From Sphingobium sp. WTD-1 (lineage in GTDB: Bacteria > Pseudomonadota > Alphaproteobacteria > Sphingomonadales > Sphingomonadaceae), in contig NZ_CP119127.1 in NCBI RefSeq assembly GCF_030128825.1, forward strand, positions 861,001 through 925,000: DNA of 64,000 nt, in the 5' to 3' direction. Below the pieces are notes generated by a model, which worked only from the letters and a program-made list of their open reading frames with translations, was not told the origin of the DNA and made no database searches. Both the position numbers and the translations under genes were made by a program. Below are positions 37,522 to 48,336 of the stretch, one piece after another (the stretch's first letter is position 1; the number at the start of each line of letters is the position of its first letter).

Positions 37522-38454
37522 TCAGAGCACGCGATTGGGCAGCGGTTCTTCCGCCACGAAGGCGCGGATATTGGCGAGCAGCATCTGCGCCATCTGCGCC
37601 ACCGCCGCGTCGGTCGCGCCGCCGGTATGGGGGGTCAGGATGCAGTTTGGCACATCGGCCCAGCGCGCCGGATCGGTCGGTTCCTGCGCATAGACGTCAA
37701 GCGCCGCGCCGCCCAGCCGGCCGGCGCGCAGGGCGTCGATCAGCGCATCCTCGTCCACCAGCTGCCCACGCGCGACATTGACGAGCAGGCCGTCGGGGCC
37801 GAGCGCATCGAGGATCGCGGCGGAGATCATGCCGCGATTGTCGTCGGTCGCGCGCGCCGCGACGACCAAGATGTCGCTTTCGGCCGCTAATGCCTCCAAA
37901 CTCTCGCTGCGCGGCCAGGCGAGGCCGGGCTTGTCGCGCGGACCCCACCAGCGGGTCGTCATGCGCAGGACATCGGCGCGGGTGGCGACGCCGATGCCGA
38001 TGCTGCCCATGCCGACGATGCCCAGCCGGGCGCCGGCGATCGATCGGGTGATGGTCTTGCCGCCGGGCAGCCATTCGCCCGCGCGCAACGCCCGGTCGCC
38101 GCTGACGATCTGGCGCCGATGGGCGAGGATCAGGCCGATCGCATGGTCGGCGACATCCTCCGCATTGGCGTCGCCCGCATGGCTGACGGCGATGCCGTTT
38201 GCCCGTGCCCAGTCGAGATCCACCCCGTCATAGCCGACGGTGAAACAGGCGATCAGCCGCAGCCGTGTCATCGCTGCCAGCATAGCGGGATCGAGCCGGA
38301 ACTCGCCGGCCGTCACCACTATCTCCGCCTCGGCGAGGCGGGCGCGCCCGGCCTCCTCCCATAGCCCCATGACGTCATATTGCATCGCCAAAATGGTTAG
38401 CAGCGGCGCCAGATGGGGCTGGGCGATCAGGATGACCGGGCGCAGGCGCTCCAT
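37522..38454 (-). CDS. D-isomer-specific 2-hydroxyacid dehydrogenase
   Basis: 310 aa. Rossmann motif LGIVGMGSIGIGVA (about 144-157), substrate/NAD Arg in LVNVARGQLVDEDAL, Glu in the YAQEP segment, and catalytic His in LTPHTGGAT. Closest by eye to glyoxylate/hydroxypyruvate reductases. It probably interconverts 2-oxo and D-2-hydroxy acids with NAD(P)H. Its ATG overlaps the stop of the upstream PLP enzyme (TAATG), so the two are likely co-expressed. Confidence 0.88.
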   Translation of the reverse strand: MERLRPVILIAQPHLAPLLTILAMQYDVMGLWEEAGRARLAEAEIVVTAGEFRLDPAMLAAMTRLRLIACFTVGYDGVDLDWARANGIAVSHAGDANAEDVADHAIGLILAHRRQIVSGDRALRAGEWLPGGKTITRSIAGARLGIVGMGSIGIGVATRADVLRMTTRWWGPRDKPGLAWPRSESLEALAAESDILVVAARATDDNRGMISAAILDALGPDGLLVNVARGQLVDEDALIDALRAGRLGGAALDVYAQEPTDPARWADVPNCILTPHTGGATDAAVAQMAQMLLANIRAFVAEEPLPNRVL

Positions 38455-39794
38455 TATCCTATCGCCTTCAGCGCCTGGGCGAAGTCGGCGATCAGATCGT
38501 CGGCATCCTCGCAGCCGATCGAGATGCGCACCATATTGTCGCCGATCGCCAGCGCCTTCTTGCGCTCGGCCGGCACCGACAAATGAGTCATCGCGGCGGG
38601 ATGGCTGGCCAGCGTCTCGGTGCCACCCAGACTCACCGCCAGCTTGGCGATCTTGAGCGCGTCAAGGAAGGCAAAGGCCTCCGCCTCGCCGCCCTTCAGG
38701 TAGAGCGAGAAGGTGGAGCCCGCCCCGGTGCAATGGCGGCGATAGATATCGGCCTGCCGCTCGGTCTCCGGAAAGCCGAGATAGACGACCTTCTCCACCT
38801 GCGGCTGGTCCTTCAGCCAGGTGCAGACCTTCTGCGCATTCTCGCCGGCGCGGCTCATGCGCAGTTCCAGCGTCTCCAGGCTGCGCAGCAGCATCCAGGC
38901 GCTGTGCGGGTCCAGGATCGTCCCGATCGTGTTGCGCATCAGGCGAATGCTGTTGATCAGCGCGTTGGAGCCCAGCACGCCGCCCGCGACCAGATCGCTA
39001 TGCCCGCCGGCATATTTGGTCAGGCTGTAGATGACGAGATCGGCGCCATGGTTGATGGGCCGGTGCCACAGCGGCCCCAGGAAGGTATTGTCGATCGCGA
39101 TCGGCGGGACATGATCCTCGCCGGCAAACAGCGCGTCGCGGCGCGCGACCACCGCCTCCAGATCGACCAGCACGTTGGTCGGGTTGGCCGGGCTTTCCAG
39201 ATAGAGCATCGCGACCCGGCCCAGCCCCTTGGCCTTCTCGATCACCGCGCCAATCTCCGCCTCGGTCGCGCCAGCGGGGAAATCGAGCCACTGCACCCCG
39301 AAACGGCCAAGGATGCGGCCGATCAGCGATTCGGTCGCGGCATAGAGGGGGGCGGAATGGACGATCACGTCGCCCGGCTGCACCAGGGCGAGCAGGGTGG
39401 TGGCGATCGCCGACATGCCGCTGGAAAAGAGCAGGGCGTCCTCCGCTTCCTCCCATACCGACAGCCGATCCTCGGCAATTTCCTGATTGGGGCCGTTGAA
39501 GCGCGAATAGACGAGGCCCTCGGCGCCGCCGGGGCGGATGCCGGTCACCCCCTCGAAATGGCGCTTGCCCGCGGCCGCGCTCTCGAAGGCGAAGGTGGAG
39601 GTGAGGAAGATCGGGGGTTTCAATGACCCTTCCGACAGGGTCGGGTCATAGCCATGGCCCATCATCAGGGTCGCGGGCTTCAGCTTGCGGCCGTCAATCT
39701 CCAGGATCGGGGCCTTGGGGCGGCGGCGATTATGGGGCGGCTCGACGCCGGTCAGGTCGGCTTCGGTGACGGGGGGCGGGGTTTCGCCGGTCAT
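38454..39794 (-). CDS. Cys/Met metabolism PLP-dependent enzyme (cystathionine gamma-synthase family)
   Basis: 446 aa. The PLP Lys is in LVIYSLTKYAGGHSD. Other family marks are YSRFNGPNQEIAEDRLSVWE, LLFSSGMSAIATTLLA, LYLESPANPTN and SLGGTETLASHPAAMTHL. It may catalyse gamma-replacement or lyase chemistry on cysteine, homocysteine or methionine precursors. ATG39794 is preferred over 39809 because GGAG lies seven bases upstream. It has an N-terminal extension of about 40 residues compared with CGS/CGL. Confidence 0.88.
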   Translation of the reverse strand: MTGETPPPVTEADLTGVEPPHNRRRPKAPILEIDGRKLKPATLMMGHGYDPTLSEGSLKPPIFLTSTFAFESAAAGKRHFEGVTGIRPGGAEGLVYSRFNGPNQEIAEDRLSVWEEAEDALLFSSGMSAIATTLLALVQPGDVIVHSAPLYAATESLIGRILGRFGVQWLDFPAGATEAEIGAVIEKAKGLGRVAMLYLESPANPTNVLVDLEAVVARRDALFAGEDHVPPIAIDNTFLGPLWHRPINHGADLVIYSLTKYAGGHSDLVAGGVLGSNALINSIRLMRNTIGTILDPHSAWMLLRSLETLELRMSRAGENAQKVCTWLKDQPQVEKVVYLGFPETERQADIYRRHCTGAGSTFSLYLKGGEAEAFAFLDALKIAKLAVSLGGTETLASHPAAMTHLSVPAERKKALAIGDNMVRISIGCEDADDLIADFAQALKAIG

Positions 39795-39964
39795 GTCATT
39801 CTCCTGCATCTGGCGACCTCTGCTGTGCCGCTCATGGATGGCGGGACTGTAACGCAGGAGCGGGGCAGGGGGCCAGCGGAGAGTGATATAATCTTTCGTG
39901 ATGGGGTATGATTGTTTCTAGGGCGCGGCGGCTCTCGACTATCGTGCATGGGGCGCCGAACGTC

Positions 39965-40249
39965 TCAATCGCGCAGCGGTGGCCATTGGCGCTTGGTATG
40001 AATGATGGTGAGAACCCAGAGGGTGTCTGCGTGTATCTCATAGATTAATCGGTAACTGCTGTGCGGCGTGAGTTCGCGTGTGCCGGGCACTTCGCCTTCA
40101 TGCCCCAGCATCGGGAAATCGGTAAGTCGGGCGACCGCCTCGCTGAACAGATCATCGATCCTGACGGCGGCGTCGCCATCGCGCGCTACGAGATAGTCCC
40201 ATATATCGGCGCGGTCCTGGCGCGCCTCCGGCGTCCAGAGAATTTTCAC
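39965..40249 (-). CDS. RelE/ParE family toxin
   Basis: 94 aa, GTG start. The sequence ILWTPEARQDRADIWDYLVARDGDAAVRI, FPMLGHEGEVPGTRELTPHSSYRLIYEI and VLTIIHTKRQWP match ParE-like toxins. ParE members poison gyrase; RelE members cut mRNA, and the ParE type is more likely from the missing RelE catalytic set. The GTG overlaps the antitoxin TGA (GTGA), giving coupled expression. Confidence 0.88.
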   Translation of the reverse strand: MKILWTPEARQDRADIWDYLVARDGDAAVRIDDLFSEAVARLTDFPMLGHEGEVPGTRELTPHSSYRLIYEIHADTLWVLTIIHTKRQWPPLRD

Positions 40250-40524
40250 GCTTGATTGGAAAGGCGCGCGCGGCGGTTGGCAAATTCCGCTTCAATCTCG
40301 TCATGGTCATAACCTTGGCCCGCCTGCATCGACGTGCGCGCTAGAGCCACCTTGCGCTCGACGAAACCACTATGTTCACGCTTCATCCGTTGGCGCTCGA
40401 TAAATTCCCGCATCAGTTCCCGCACGACCTGCGACGCCGGTCGATGCAGGGCATCCGTCTCAGCCATGAAATCTGCCCGGAGATCGGCTTCCAGCTTCAT
40501 CGTAAAAACGGCTTCCTTGGCCAT
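40246..40524 (-). CDS. Ribbon-helix-helix antitoxin of the ParE-type pair
   Basis: 92 aa. The N-terminal ribbon (EAVFTMKLEADLRADF) and helices ETDALHRPASQVVRELMREFIERQ form an RHH DNA-binding domain. The rest (about 50-92) is a charged, probably disordered toxin-binding tail. The start ATG 40524 follows a GGAG-type site; the upstream part of the frame covers the operator and is not coding. It likely represses its own promoter through the nested palindrome at 40541-40572. Confidence 0.85.
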   Translation of the reverse strand: MAKEAVFTMKLEADLRADFMAETDALHRPASQVVRELMREFIERQRMKREHSGFVERKVALARTSMQAGQGYDHDEIEAEFANRRARLSNQA

Positions 40525-40540
40525 GATCTCCACTCCGTCT

Positions 40541-40572
40541 GGTAATGATATCGTATATACGTCATCATTACC
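40541..40572. promoter_or_regulatory. Nested palindromic operator of the toxin-antitoxin pair
   Basis: Outer arms GGTAATGAT (40541-40549) and ATCATTACC (40564-40572) are perfect complements, and a second palindrome CGTATATACG (40552-40561) sits between them. This is the layout expected for cooperative RHH binding. Confidence 0.75.
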
Positions 40573-40582
40573 AACGCGACAA
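40554..40582 (-). promoter_or_regulatory. Promoter of the toxin-antitoxin operon
   Basis: On the minus strand TTGTCG (40582-40577), a 17-bp spacer and TATATA (40559-40554). The -10 lies inside the inner palindrome, so repressor binding would block polymerase. Confidence 0.55.
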
Positions 40583-40756
40583 GGCAACCGAGCGTCCTTC
40601 AAAAACATATTGGGATCATGCTGACGGAAATCAGCTGCTGTCCGACACGGCGAGTCTGTCTTTGCACCCGAATGGCCGTCTTTGGCGCCAAGCGGCAGTC
40701 AGCGCCAAAGCCCCCACCACTTCCCCCCATCCGCCACAGCCCCTACATCTCCCCCA

Positions 40757-43168
40757 ATGCCACCCGCGCTTCCTCCCATCCTCACCGACTGGTTCGCATC
40801 GCGCGGCTGGCGGGTGCGGCGGCATCAGGTGGATATGCTGGCGGCGGCGCAGCGGGGGGAACATGCGCTGCTGGTCGCGCCGACGGGCGCGGGCAAGACG
40901 CTGGCCGGCTTCCTGCCGACGCTGGCCGACCTGATCGCCAATCCCGCCGACGGGCTGCATACCCTCTATGTCTCGCCCTTGAAGGCGCTGGCGGTCGATG
41001 TGCGGCGCAACCTGCTGACGCCGATCGAGGAAATGGGGCTGCCGATCCGGGTGGAAACCCGCACCGGCGACACGCCGTCCGACCGTAAGGCGCGACAGCG
41101 GGTGCGGCCGCCGCACATCTTGCTGACCACGCCCGAATCCCTGTCGCTGCTGCTGAGCTATCCCGACGCGGCCCTGCTGTTCGAACATCTGCGCACCGTC
41201 ATCGTCGATGAGGTCCATGCCTTTGCCACGCAGAAGCGCGGCGACCTGCTCAACCTGTCGATGGCGCGGTTGCAGGCGATCAACCCGGACCTGCGCCGGG
41301 TGGCGCTGTCCGCGACGGTGGCCGATGTCGATGCCTATCGCGCCTGGCTGGCACCCGATGGCGATATCGATGCGGTGACGCCGGTGCTGGGGGAGGCAGG
41401 GGCCGAGCCCGACGTCACCATCCTGATCCCGGAGGGGCGGGTGCCCTGGTCGGGCCATTCGGGCAAATATGCCGCCAGCCAGGTGATGGCGGAGATCGCC
41501 GCGCGGCAGACCACGCTCGTCTTCTGCAACACGCGCGGCCTCGCTGAACTCATCTTTCAGGAATTATGGTCGGTCAATGACGCGAACCTGCCGATCGCCA
41601 TCCATCATGGCAGCCTGTCGATCGAGGCGCGGCGCAAGGTCGAATCGGCGATGGCGGCGGGCAAGCTGCGCGCGCTGGTGGCGACCGCTTCGCTGGACCT
41701 CGGCGTCGACTGGGGCAATGTCGACTGCGTGATCCAGATGGGCGCGCCCAAGGGCAGCTCGCGCCTGCTCCAGCGCATCGGCCGCGCCAATCACCGGCTC
41801 GACATGGCGTCGGACGCGATATTGATCCCCGGCAATCGCTTCGAATATCTGGAGGCGCGCGCGGCACTGGACGCGGTCGAGGCGGGCGAGCGGGACGCCG
41901 ATGATTTCCGTCCCGGCGCGCTCGACGTGCTGGCCCAGCATGTGATGGCGATCGCCTGTGCCGGGCCGTTCCGCGAAGAGGAATTGCTGGCCGAAATCCG
42001 ATCCGCCACCCCCTATAGCGCGCTGACCGACGAGGGCTTTGCCCATGTCCTGCATTTCATCGAGGGCGGCGGCTATGCGCTGCGCGCCTATGACCGGTTC
42101 AAGCGGCTGGTGCGCGAGGGCGACGGCACTTGGCGGGTGTCGCACCCCAAATTCATCCAGCAGCATCGGATGAATGCCGGCATCATCGTCGATCAGCCCG
42201 CGCTGGCGGTGCGCTTCGCCAATGGGCGCAAGCTCGGCACGGTGGAGGAGGGCTTTGCCGCCACCCTGCGGCCGGGCGACAGCTTCTTCTTCTCCGGCAT
42301 GGCGCTGGAGGTGGTGCGGATGGACACCAGCGACCTGGTGGTCCGCGCGACGAGCAAGAGTGCGCGCATCCCCAGCTGGGGCGGCACCCGCATGGCGATG
42401 TCGACCCGGCTGGCCGACCGGGTGCGGCATTTCCTGGCCGAACCCGATGCCTGGCACCGTTTCCCCGACGATGTGCGCGAATGGCTGGAGGTGCAGCGCG
42501 CCCGCTCCGCCCTGCCGCAACCGGGGCAGTTGCTGGTCGAAACCTTCCCGCATGAGGGGCGCCATTATATGGTCTGCTACAGTTTCGAGGGCTGGAACGC
42601 GCACCAGTCGCTCGGCATGTTGCTGACCCGGCGGATGGACGCGCAGGGGCTGATGCCGCTGGGCTTCGTGTCGAACGATTATGCGCTGGCCGTCTATGGC
42701 CTCAAGCCCGTGACCGATCCGCAGAGCCTGTTTTCCGCCGACATCCTCGACCATGAATTTGTCGACTGGGTCGAGCAGTCGAGCCTGTTGAAGCGCGCCT
42801 TCCGCGATGTCGCCGTGATCTCCGGCCTGATCGAGCGCCAGCATCCCGGCAAGCGCAAGACCGGGCGACAGGTCACTTTCTCCACCGACCTCATCTATGA
42901 TGTGCTGCGCAAATATCAGCCCGACCATCTGCTGCTGAAGGCCGCCTGGGCGGATGCGCGGGCACGGATGACCGATGTCGGGCGGCTCGGCGATCTGATC
43001 GACCGGGCGGCATCGACCATGCTGCATGTGCCGCTCGATCGGGTCAGCCCGCTTGCCGTGCCGCTGCTGATCCTGATCGGCCGCGAACAGGTGGCGCAGC
43101 GCGATGCCGAGGACGCGCTGCTGATCGAGGCCGAGGCGCTGGTGGCCGAAGCCATGCGCGCGGATTGA
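40757..43168 (+). CDS. Lhr-core-type DEXH-box helicase (ligase-associated DNA damage response)
   Basis: About 803 aa, the length of Lhr-core proteins without the long C-terminal extension. Walker A is VAPTGAGKT (about residues 40-48), motif Ia LYVSPLKALAVDV, motif II DEVHAF, motif III LSATV. RecA2 motifs include LVFCNTRGLAE, HHGSLSIEARR, VATASLDLGVDWG and LLQRIGRANHR. C-terminal WH and beta-barrel-like regions follow. It should translocate on ssDNA and unwind duplexes. Usually encoded beside pdeM and a ligase; here pdeM is at 933 and no ligase is in view. The first ATG with family similarity (40757) is used. Confidence 0.9.
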   Translation: MPPALPPILTDWFASRGWRVRRHQVDMLAAAQRGEHALLVAPTGAGKTLAGFLPTLADLIANPADGLHTLYVSPLKALAVDVRRNLLTPIEEMGLPIRVETRTGDTPSDRKARQRVRPPHILLTTPESLSLLLSYPDAALLFEHLRTVIVDEVHAFATQKRGDLLNLSMARLQAINPDLRRVALSATVADVDAYRAWLAPDGDIDAVTPVLGEAGAEPDVTILIPEGRVPWSGHSGKYAASQVMAEIAARQTTLVFCNTRGLAELIFQELWSVNDANLPIAIHHGSLSIEARRKVESAMAAGKLRALVATASLDLGVDWGNVDCVIQMGAPKGSSRLLQRIGRANHRLDMASDAILIPGNRFEYLEARAALDAVEAGERDADDFRPGALDVLAQHVMAIACAGPFREEELLAEIRSATPYSALTDEGFAHVLHFIEGGGYALRAYDRFKRLVREGDGTWRVSHPKFIQQHRMNAGIIVDQPALAVRFANGRKLGTVEEGFAATLRPGDSFFFSGMALEVVRMDTSDLVVRATSKSARIPSWGGTRMAMSTRLADRVRHFLAEPDAWHRFPDDVREWLEVQRARSALPQPGQLLVETFPHEGRHYMVCYSFEGWNAHQSLGMLLTRRMDAQGLMPLGFVSNDYALAVYGLKPVTDPQSLFSADILDHEFVDWVEQSSLLKRAFRDVAVISGLIERQHPGKRKTGRQVTFSTDLIYDVLRKYQPDHLLLKAAWADARARMTDVGRLGDLIDRAASTMLHVPLDRVSPLAVPLLILIGREQVAQRDAEDALLIEAEALVAEAMRAD

Positions 43169-43188
43169 GGGGGCGGCCGTCCCAACAC

Positions 43189-43261
43189 CGTTCGCCCTGA
43201 GCGAAGTCGAAGGGCTCGCCCGACCGAAGGGAGGGCACTTCGCTCCGCTCAGCCCGAACGG
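43189..43261. repeat. REP-like inverted pair after the helicase gene
   Basis: CCGTTCGCCCTGAGCGAAG (from 43189) and CTTCGCTCCGCTCAGCCCGAACGG (to 43261) are inverted, imperfect copies of one short palindromic unit. They lie in the gap between convergent genes. Such units are common dispersed repeats in sphingomonads (from memory). Confidence 0.7.
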
Positions 43262-43274
43262 AATGTAAGATGGC

Positions 43275-44018
43275 TTACCCCGGCAACCCGTTCAGCTTGG
43301 CAAAGGGATCGTCGCTGGCATCCTCCTGCCAGCGATATTCGGTCCGGTTGGCGACCCAGCGGGCCATCTCCTTGCCATAGAGCTTGGCGATCAGGCCCAG
43401 CGCCATGTCCGTGCCCGCCGAAATGCCGGAGGAGGAGATATATTTGCCATCCTCCACCCAGCGTGCATGGGGAATCCAGGCGACCTTGGCCCCCTGCGCC
43501 GTCGCCCAGGCCCAGGCCATCTTGTTGCTGGTCGCCTTCACTCCGTCGATCAGCCCGGTCTTCGCCAGCAGGCCGGAGCCCGTGCAGATCGTGGCTACCT
43601 GCGGCGTATCCTGTGCCAGCGTGCGGACCGCGGCGAGGAAGTCGGGGTTGTTCACCTCCCGCCGGGTGCCGAGGCCGCCGGGAATCATCACGATGTCGAG
43701 TTTGGGCGCGTCGGCAAAGCCATGATCGGCGATCGTCTGCGGCCCGGCGCCGCTGCGCACCGGTCCGGCCTTGTCGGCGATCATGACAATCTCGACCCGG
43801 TCTTTCAGCATGCCGAACATTTCCAGTGGCCCGAACACGTCGAGCAGCTCGAATCCCTCGAACAGCAGCATGCCCAGCTTCTTCCTGGGGCCACTTGGCG
43901 GCACCGGCGGCTGCACGGAAAGTTGCGCGGAGACAGTCGTGCCGGTCGCGGCGAGCGCGATTCCGGCCGTCAGGAGAAAGTTGCGCCGCGCAACATCGGC
44001 TTTGGACTGGTCGCTCAT
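43275..44018 (-). CDS. Tat-exported DJ-1/PfpI family protein
   Basis: 247 aa. A twin-arginine signal (ARRNFLLTAGIALAATG, RR at 11-12) ends near VSAQ. The class-I glutamine-amidotransferase-like domain follows: LLFEGFELLDVFGPLEMFG, IPGGLGTRREVNNPDF, and the nucleophile elbow VATICTGSGLLAKTGL (Cys145). Related proteins include isonitrile hydratase-like and transcription-regulator GATase domains, but this one has no HTH and is exported. Function unknown. Confidence 0.83.
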   Translation of the reverse strand: MSDQSKADVARRNFLLTAGIALAATGTTVSAQLSVQPPVPPSGPRKKLGMLLFEGFELLDVFGPLEMFGMLKDRVEIVMIADKAGPVRSGAGPQTIADHGFADAPKLDIVMIPGGLGTRREVNNPDFLAAVRTLAQDTPQVATICTGSGLLAKTGLIDGVKATSNKMAWAWATAQGAKVAWIPHARWVEDGKYISSSGISAGTDMALGLIAKLYGKEMARWVANRTEYRWQEDASDDPFAKLNGLPG

Positions 44019-44070
44019 CGTCACATGCTCCCTGTTTGCCGGGTTAGACGAGCGATGGCGGCGATCCCGC

Positions 44071-44589
44071 CTATTCGCCGCCATCCTTGATGCCGCCGCA
44101 GCCTTTCAGCACGCCTTCGCCGAAGGAAAGCTGCACCCGGTCGGACCAGATGGCGTCGCTCATCCCGTCGCTGCACGGCCCTTCGGTGACGGTCATGGCA
44201 AAGCCGTCGCCCATGAAGCGGATGGCGCGGGGATCGTCGGTGCGGGTGACGGGATAGCGCAGCGGACGATGATCGGGCCGCTGCAAGGTCGCGACCGATC
44301 CGGTGACGATCACCGCCCAGAAAGGCTCGGTGCCGATCGCGCGATACTCCTCAGGGGGAGGAGGGGCGGCGGGTGTTTCACGGGAAACAGCGGCGGGCGC
44401 CGGTTGCGCAGCCGGGGCAGGGGCCGGTTCGGGCGCGGTGCTCTCATTGGCGACGATCGCCTGGTTGAGCGCCGGGGCGGCGTTCGCGATCGCATTGTCG
44501 GCGCGATTGTCGACCCTGTTCGGCGGCACCGGATCACCCGAGCAGGCGGCGAGGGCCAGCAGCCCTGTCACCATCGCCGTCACCTTCAC
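44071..44589 (-). CDS. Lipoprotein with COG3650-like domain
   Basis: 172 aa, GTG start overlapping the stop of the glycosylase gene (GTGA). The lipobox is LALAACSG (Cys16). A long Asn/Ala/Pro-rich linker (about 20-80) leads to a domain with YRAIGTEPFWAVIV, FMGDGFAMTV and GPCSDGMSDAIWSDRVQL, seen in small envelope lipoproteins of the COG3650 type. The linker DNA contains a parS-like 16-mer at 44374-44389. Function unknown. Confidence 0.75.
   Translation of the reverse strand: MKVTAMVTGLLALAACSGDPVPPNRVDNRADNAIANAAPALNQAIVANESTAPEPAPAPAAQPAPAAVSRETPAAPPPPEEYRAIGTEPFWAVIVTGSVATLQRPDHRPLRYPVTRTDDPRAIRFMGDGFAMTVTEGPCSDGMSDAIWSDRVQLSFGEGVLKGCGGIKDGGE
44374..44389. promoter_or_regulatory. parS-like site in the lipoprotein linker
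   Basis: TGTTTCACGGGAAACA differs from TGTTTCACGTGAAACA by one base. It encodes VSRET in the linker, similar to the coding of the rsmG copy. It lies about 16-18 kb from parAB. Confidence 0.55.
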
Positions 44590-45143
44590 GCGCCGGCCCG
44601 CCGGAAACAATGGGCGGCATGATCGTCGACCATGCCGATCGCCTGCATCCAGGCATAGACGATGGTCGGCCCGACGAATTTGAAGCCGCGCTTTTTCAGA
44701 TCCCTGGAGATTGCCTCCGACAGGTCGGTCTGCGTCGGGAAGCTCTTGCCGTCGCCGACGATCGGCCCGTCGGGCGCGAAGGACCAGACATAGGCGGCGA
44801 AATCCTCGCCGGCGTCGCGCATCGCGCGATAGATGTGCGCGCCCCTGATCGTCGCCTCGATCTTGGCGCGGGCGCGGACGATGCCGGGATCGGCCATCAG
44901 CCGTTCGACATCATGGGGGCCAAAGGCGGCGACCTTGTCCGGATCGAAGCCGGCAAAGGCGGCGCGAAACCCCTCGCGCTTGCGCAAGATGGTGATCCAG
45001 CTGAGCCCGGCCTGGAACCCCTCCAGCATCAGCATTTCCCACAGCATGCGCGAGTCATGCTGGGGCACGCCCCATTCCGCGTCATGATAATCCCGGTAGA
45101 GCGGGTCCGGCCCTACCCAGCTGCAGCGTGGCAGATCGGTCAT
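44586..45143 (-). CDS. tag: DNA-3-methyladenine glycosylase I
   Basis: 185 aa. Family features: CSWVGPDPLYRDYHDAEWGVPQHDSRMLWEMLMLEGFQAGLSWITILRKREGFRAAF near the N-terminus, and FVGPTIVYAWMQAIGMVDDHAAHC at the C-terminus, with the Cys/His zinc ligands. Tag removes 3-methyladenine from alkylated DNA. ATG45143 begins MTDLPRCSWVG; the longer frame lacks similarity. Confidence 0.93.
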   Translation of the reverse strand: MTDLPRCSWVGPDPLYRDYHDAEWGVPQHDSRMLWEMLMLEGFQAGLSWITILRKREGFRAAFAGFDPDKVAAFGPHDVERLMADPGIVRARAKIEATIRGAHIYRAMRDAGEDFAAYVWSFAPDGPIVGDGKSFPTQTDLSEAISRDLKKRGFKFVGPTIVYAWMQAIGMVDDHAAHCFRRAGA

Positions 45144-45182
45144 CGGTTTTCGGTGCGCCTGACGGCGCACGGCGCGGCACCG

Positions 45183-45247
45183 GCCCGCACCCCCACCCGG
45201 CCGCCCAAGAGATTATCCTGATGGGGTGGCCGGGCGGGGGTGCGGGC
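45183..45247. repeat. Large GC hairpin between gyrB and tag
   Basis: A 20-nt left arm (45183-45202, starting GCCCGCACCCCC) pairs with a 20-nt right arm (45228-45247, ending GGGGGTGCGGGC) with a single mismatch, closing a 25-nt loop. It starts 17 bases beyond the gyrB stop in the direction of transcription. No T-run follows. Confidence 0.75.
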
Positions 45248-45263
45248 TGGCGCAGTCATCCGA

Positions 45264-47801
<2,538 letters not shown>

Positions 47802-47856
47802 CTAAAGCGAAACATGGCGGCTTCCACCCGGCTTTGGGGCGGTTTATCAGGCGCTC

Positions 47857-48336
47857 ATGCGTGTTGTCCCGATCCTTGCCCTGATGCTGCTTTCCGCCTG
47901 CTCGCGCAGTAGCGAAGTGGCCGACGAATTGCCCAACAGCTCGCTGGCCGGCGCCCCGCGCGAAGCGATGCCCGAAACCCGGATCGAGGCGACCCTAGCC
48001 CGGCCGGTGACGATCGGCGAGGATGGCCCCCGGCTCGATGCCTGCGGCGCGATGGGGCAGGCGACCCGTGTCGGGCCGCAGGGATTGAGCGTCCGGTCCG
48101 CCCCCTTTGCCGAGGCGAAGGCGCTGGCGCAGCTGGCCGAAGGCGCACGGGTGCATGTCTGCACCCGCAGCATCGACCAGAAATGGCTGGGCGTGGTGAT
48201 CCCGCCGCCAGCGACCGAAGGCGCGGCACCGACCGATTGCGGCGTGCGCGAACCGGTCGATCGCAAACAGGCCTATGCCGGTCCCTGCGTCAGCGGCTGG
48301 GTCTCCAGCGCCTATGTCCGGCTGGTGGCGGGCTGA
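47857..48336 (+). CDS. Lipoprotein with bacterial SH3-like domain
   Basis: 159 aa. The lipobox is LMLLSACS (Cys15). The C-terminal half reads as an SH3b-type fold (GLSVRSAPFAEAKALAQLAEGARVHVCTRS, WLGVVIPP, CVSGWVSSAYVRLV) with four Cys that may form disulfides. SH3b domains often bind peptidoglycan peptides. It is divergent from gyrB, and its stop abuts the stop of the DUF1993 gene. Confidence 0.72.
   Translation: MRVVPILALMLLSACSRSSEVADELPNSSLAGAPREAMPETRIEATLARPVTIGEDGPRLDACGAMGQATRVGPQGLSVRSAPFAEAKALAQLAEGARVHVCTRSIDQKWLGVVIPPPATEGAAPTDCGVREPVDRKQAYAGPCVSGWVSSAYVRLVAG

Noticed and set aside
35626..37781. Long reading frames of 624 aa (minus) and 640 aa (plus) overlapping the AsmA gene
   Set aside because: They are Arg/Ala/Gly/Pro-rich translations with no family features, typical of high-GC shadow frames. 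The AsmA frame has a TM helix and family motifs.
39887..39892. TATAAT as a plus-strand promoter antisense to the toxin gene
   Set aside because: No usable -35 lies 15-19 bp upstream, and no plus-strand gene follows. A minus-strand use for the PLP enzyme was also unconvincing.
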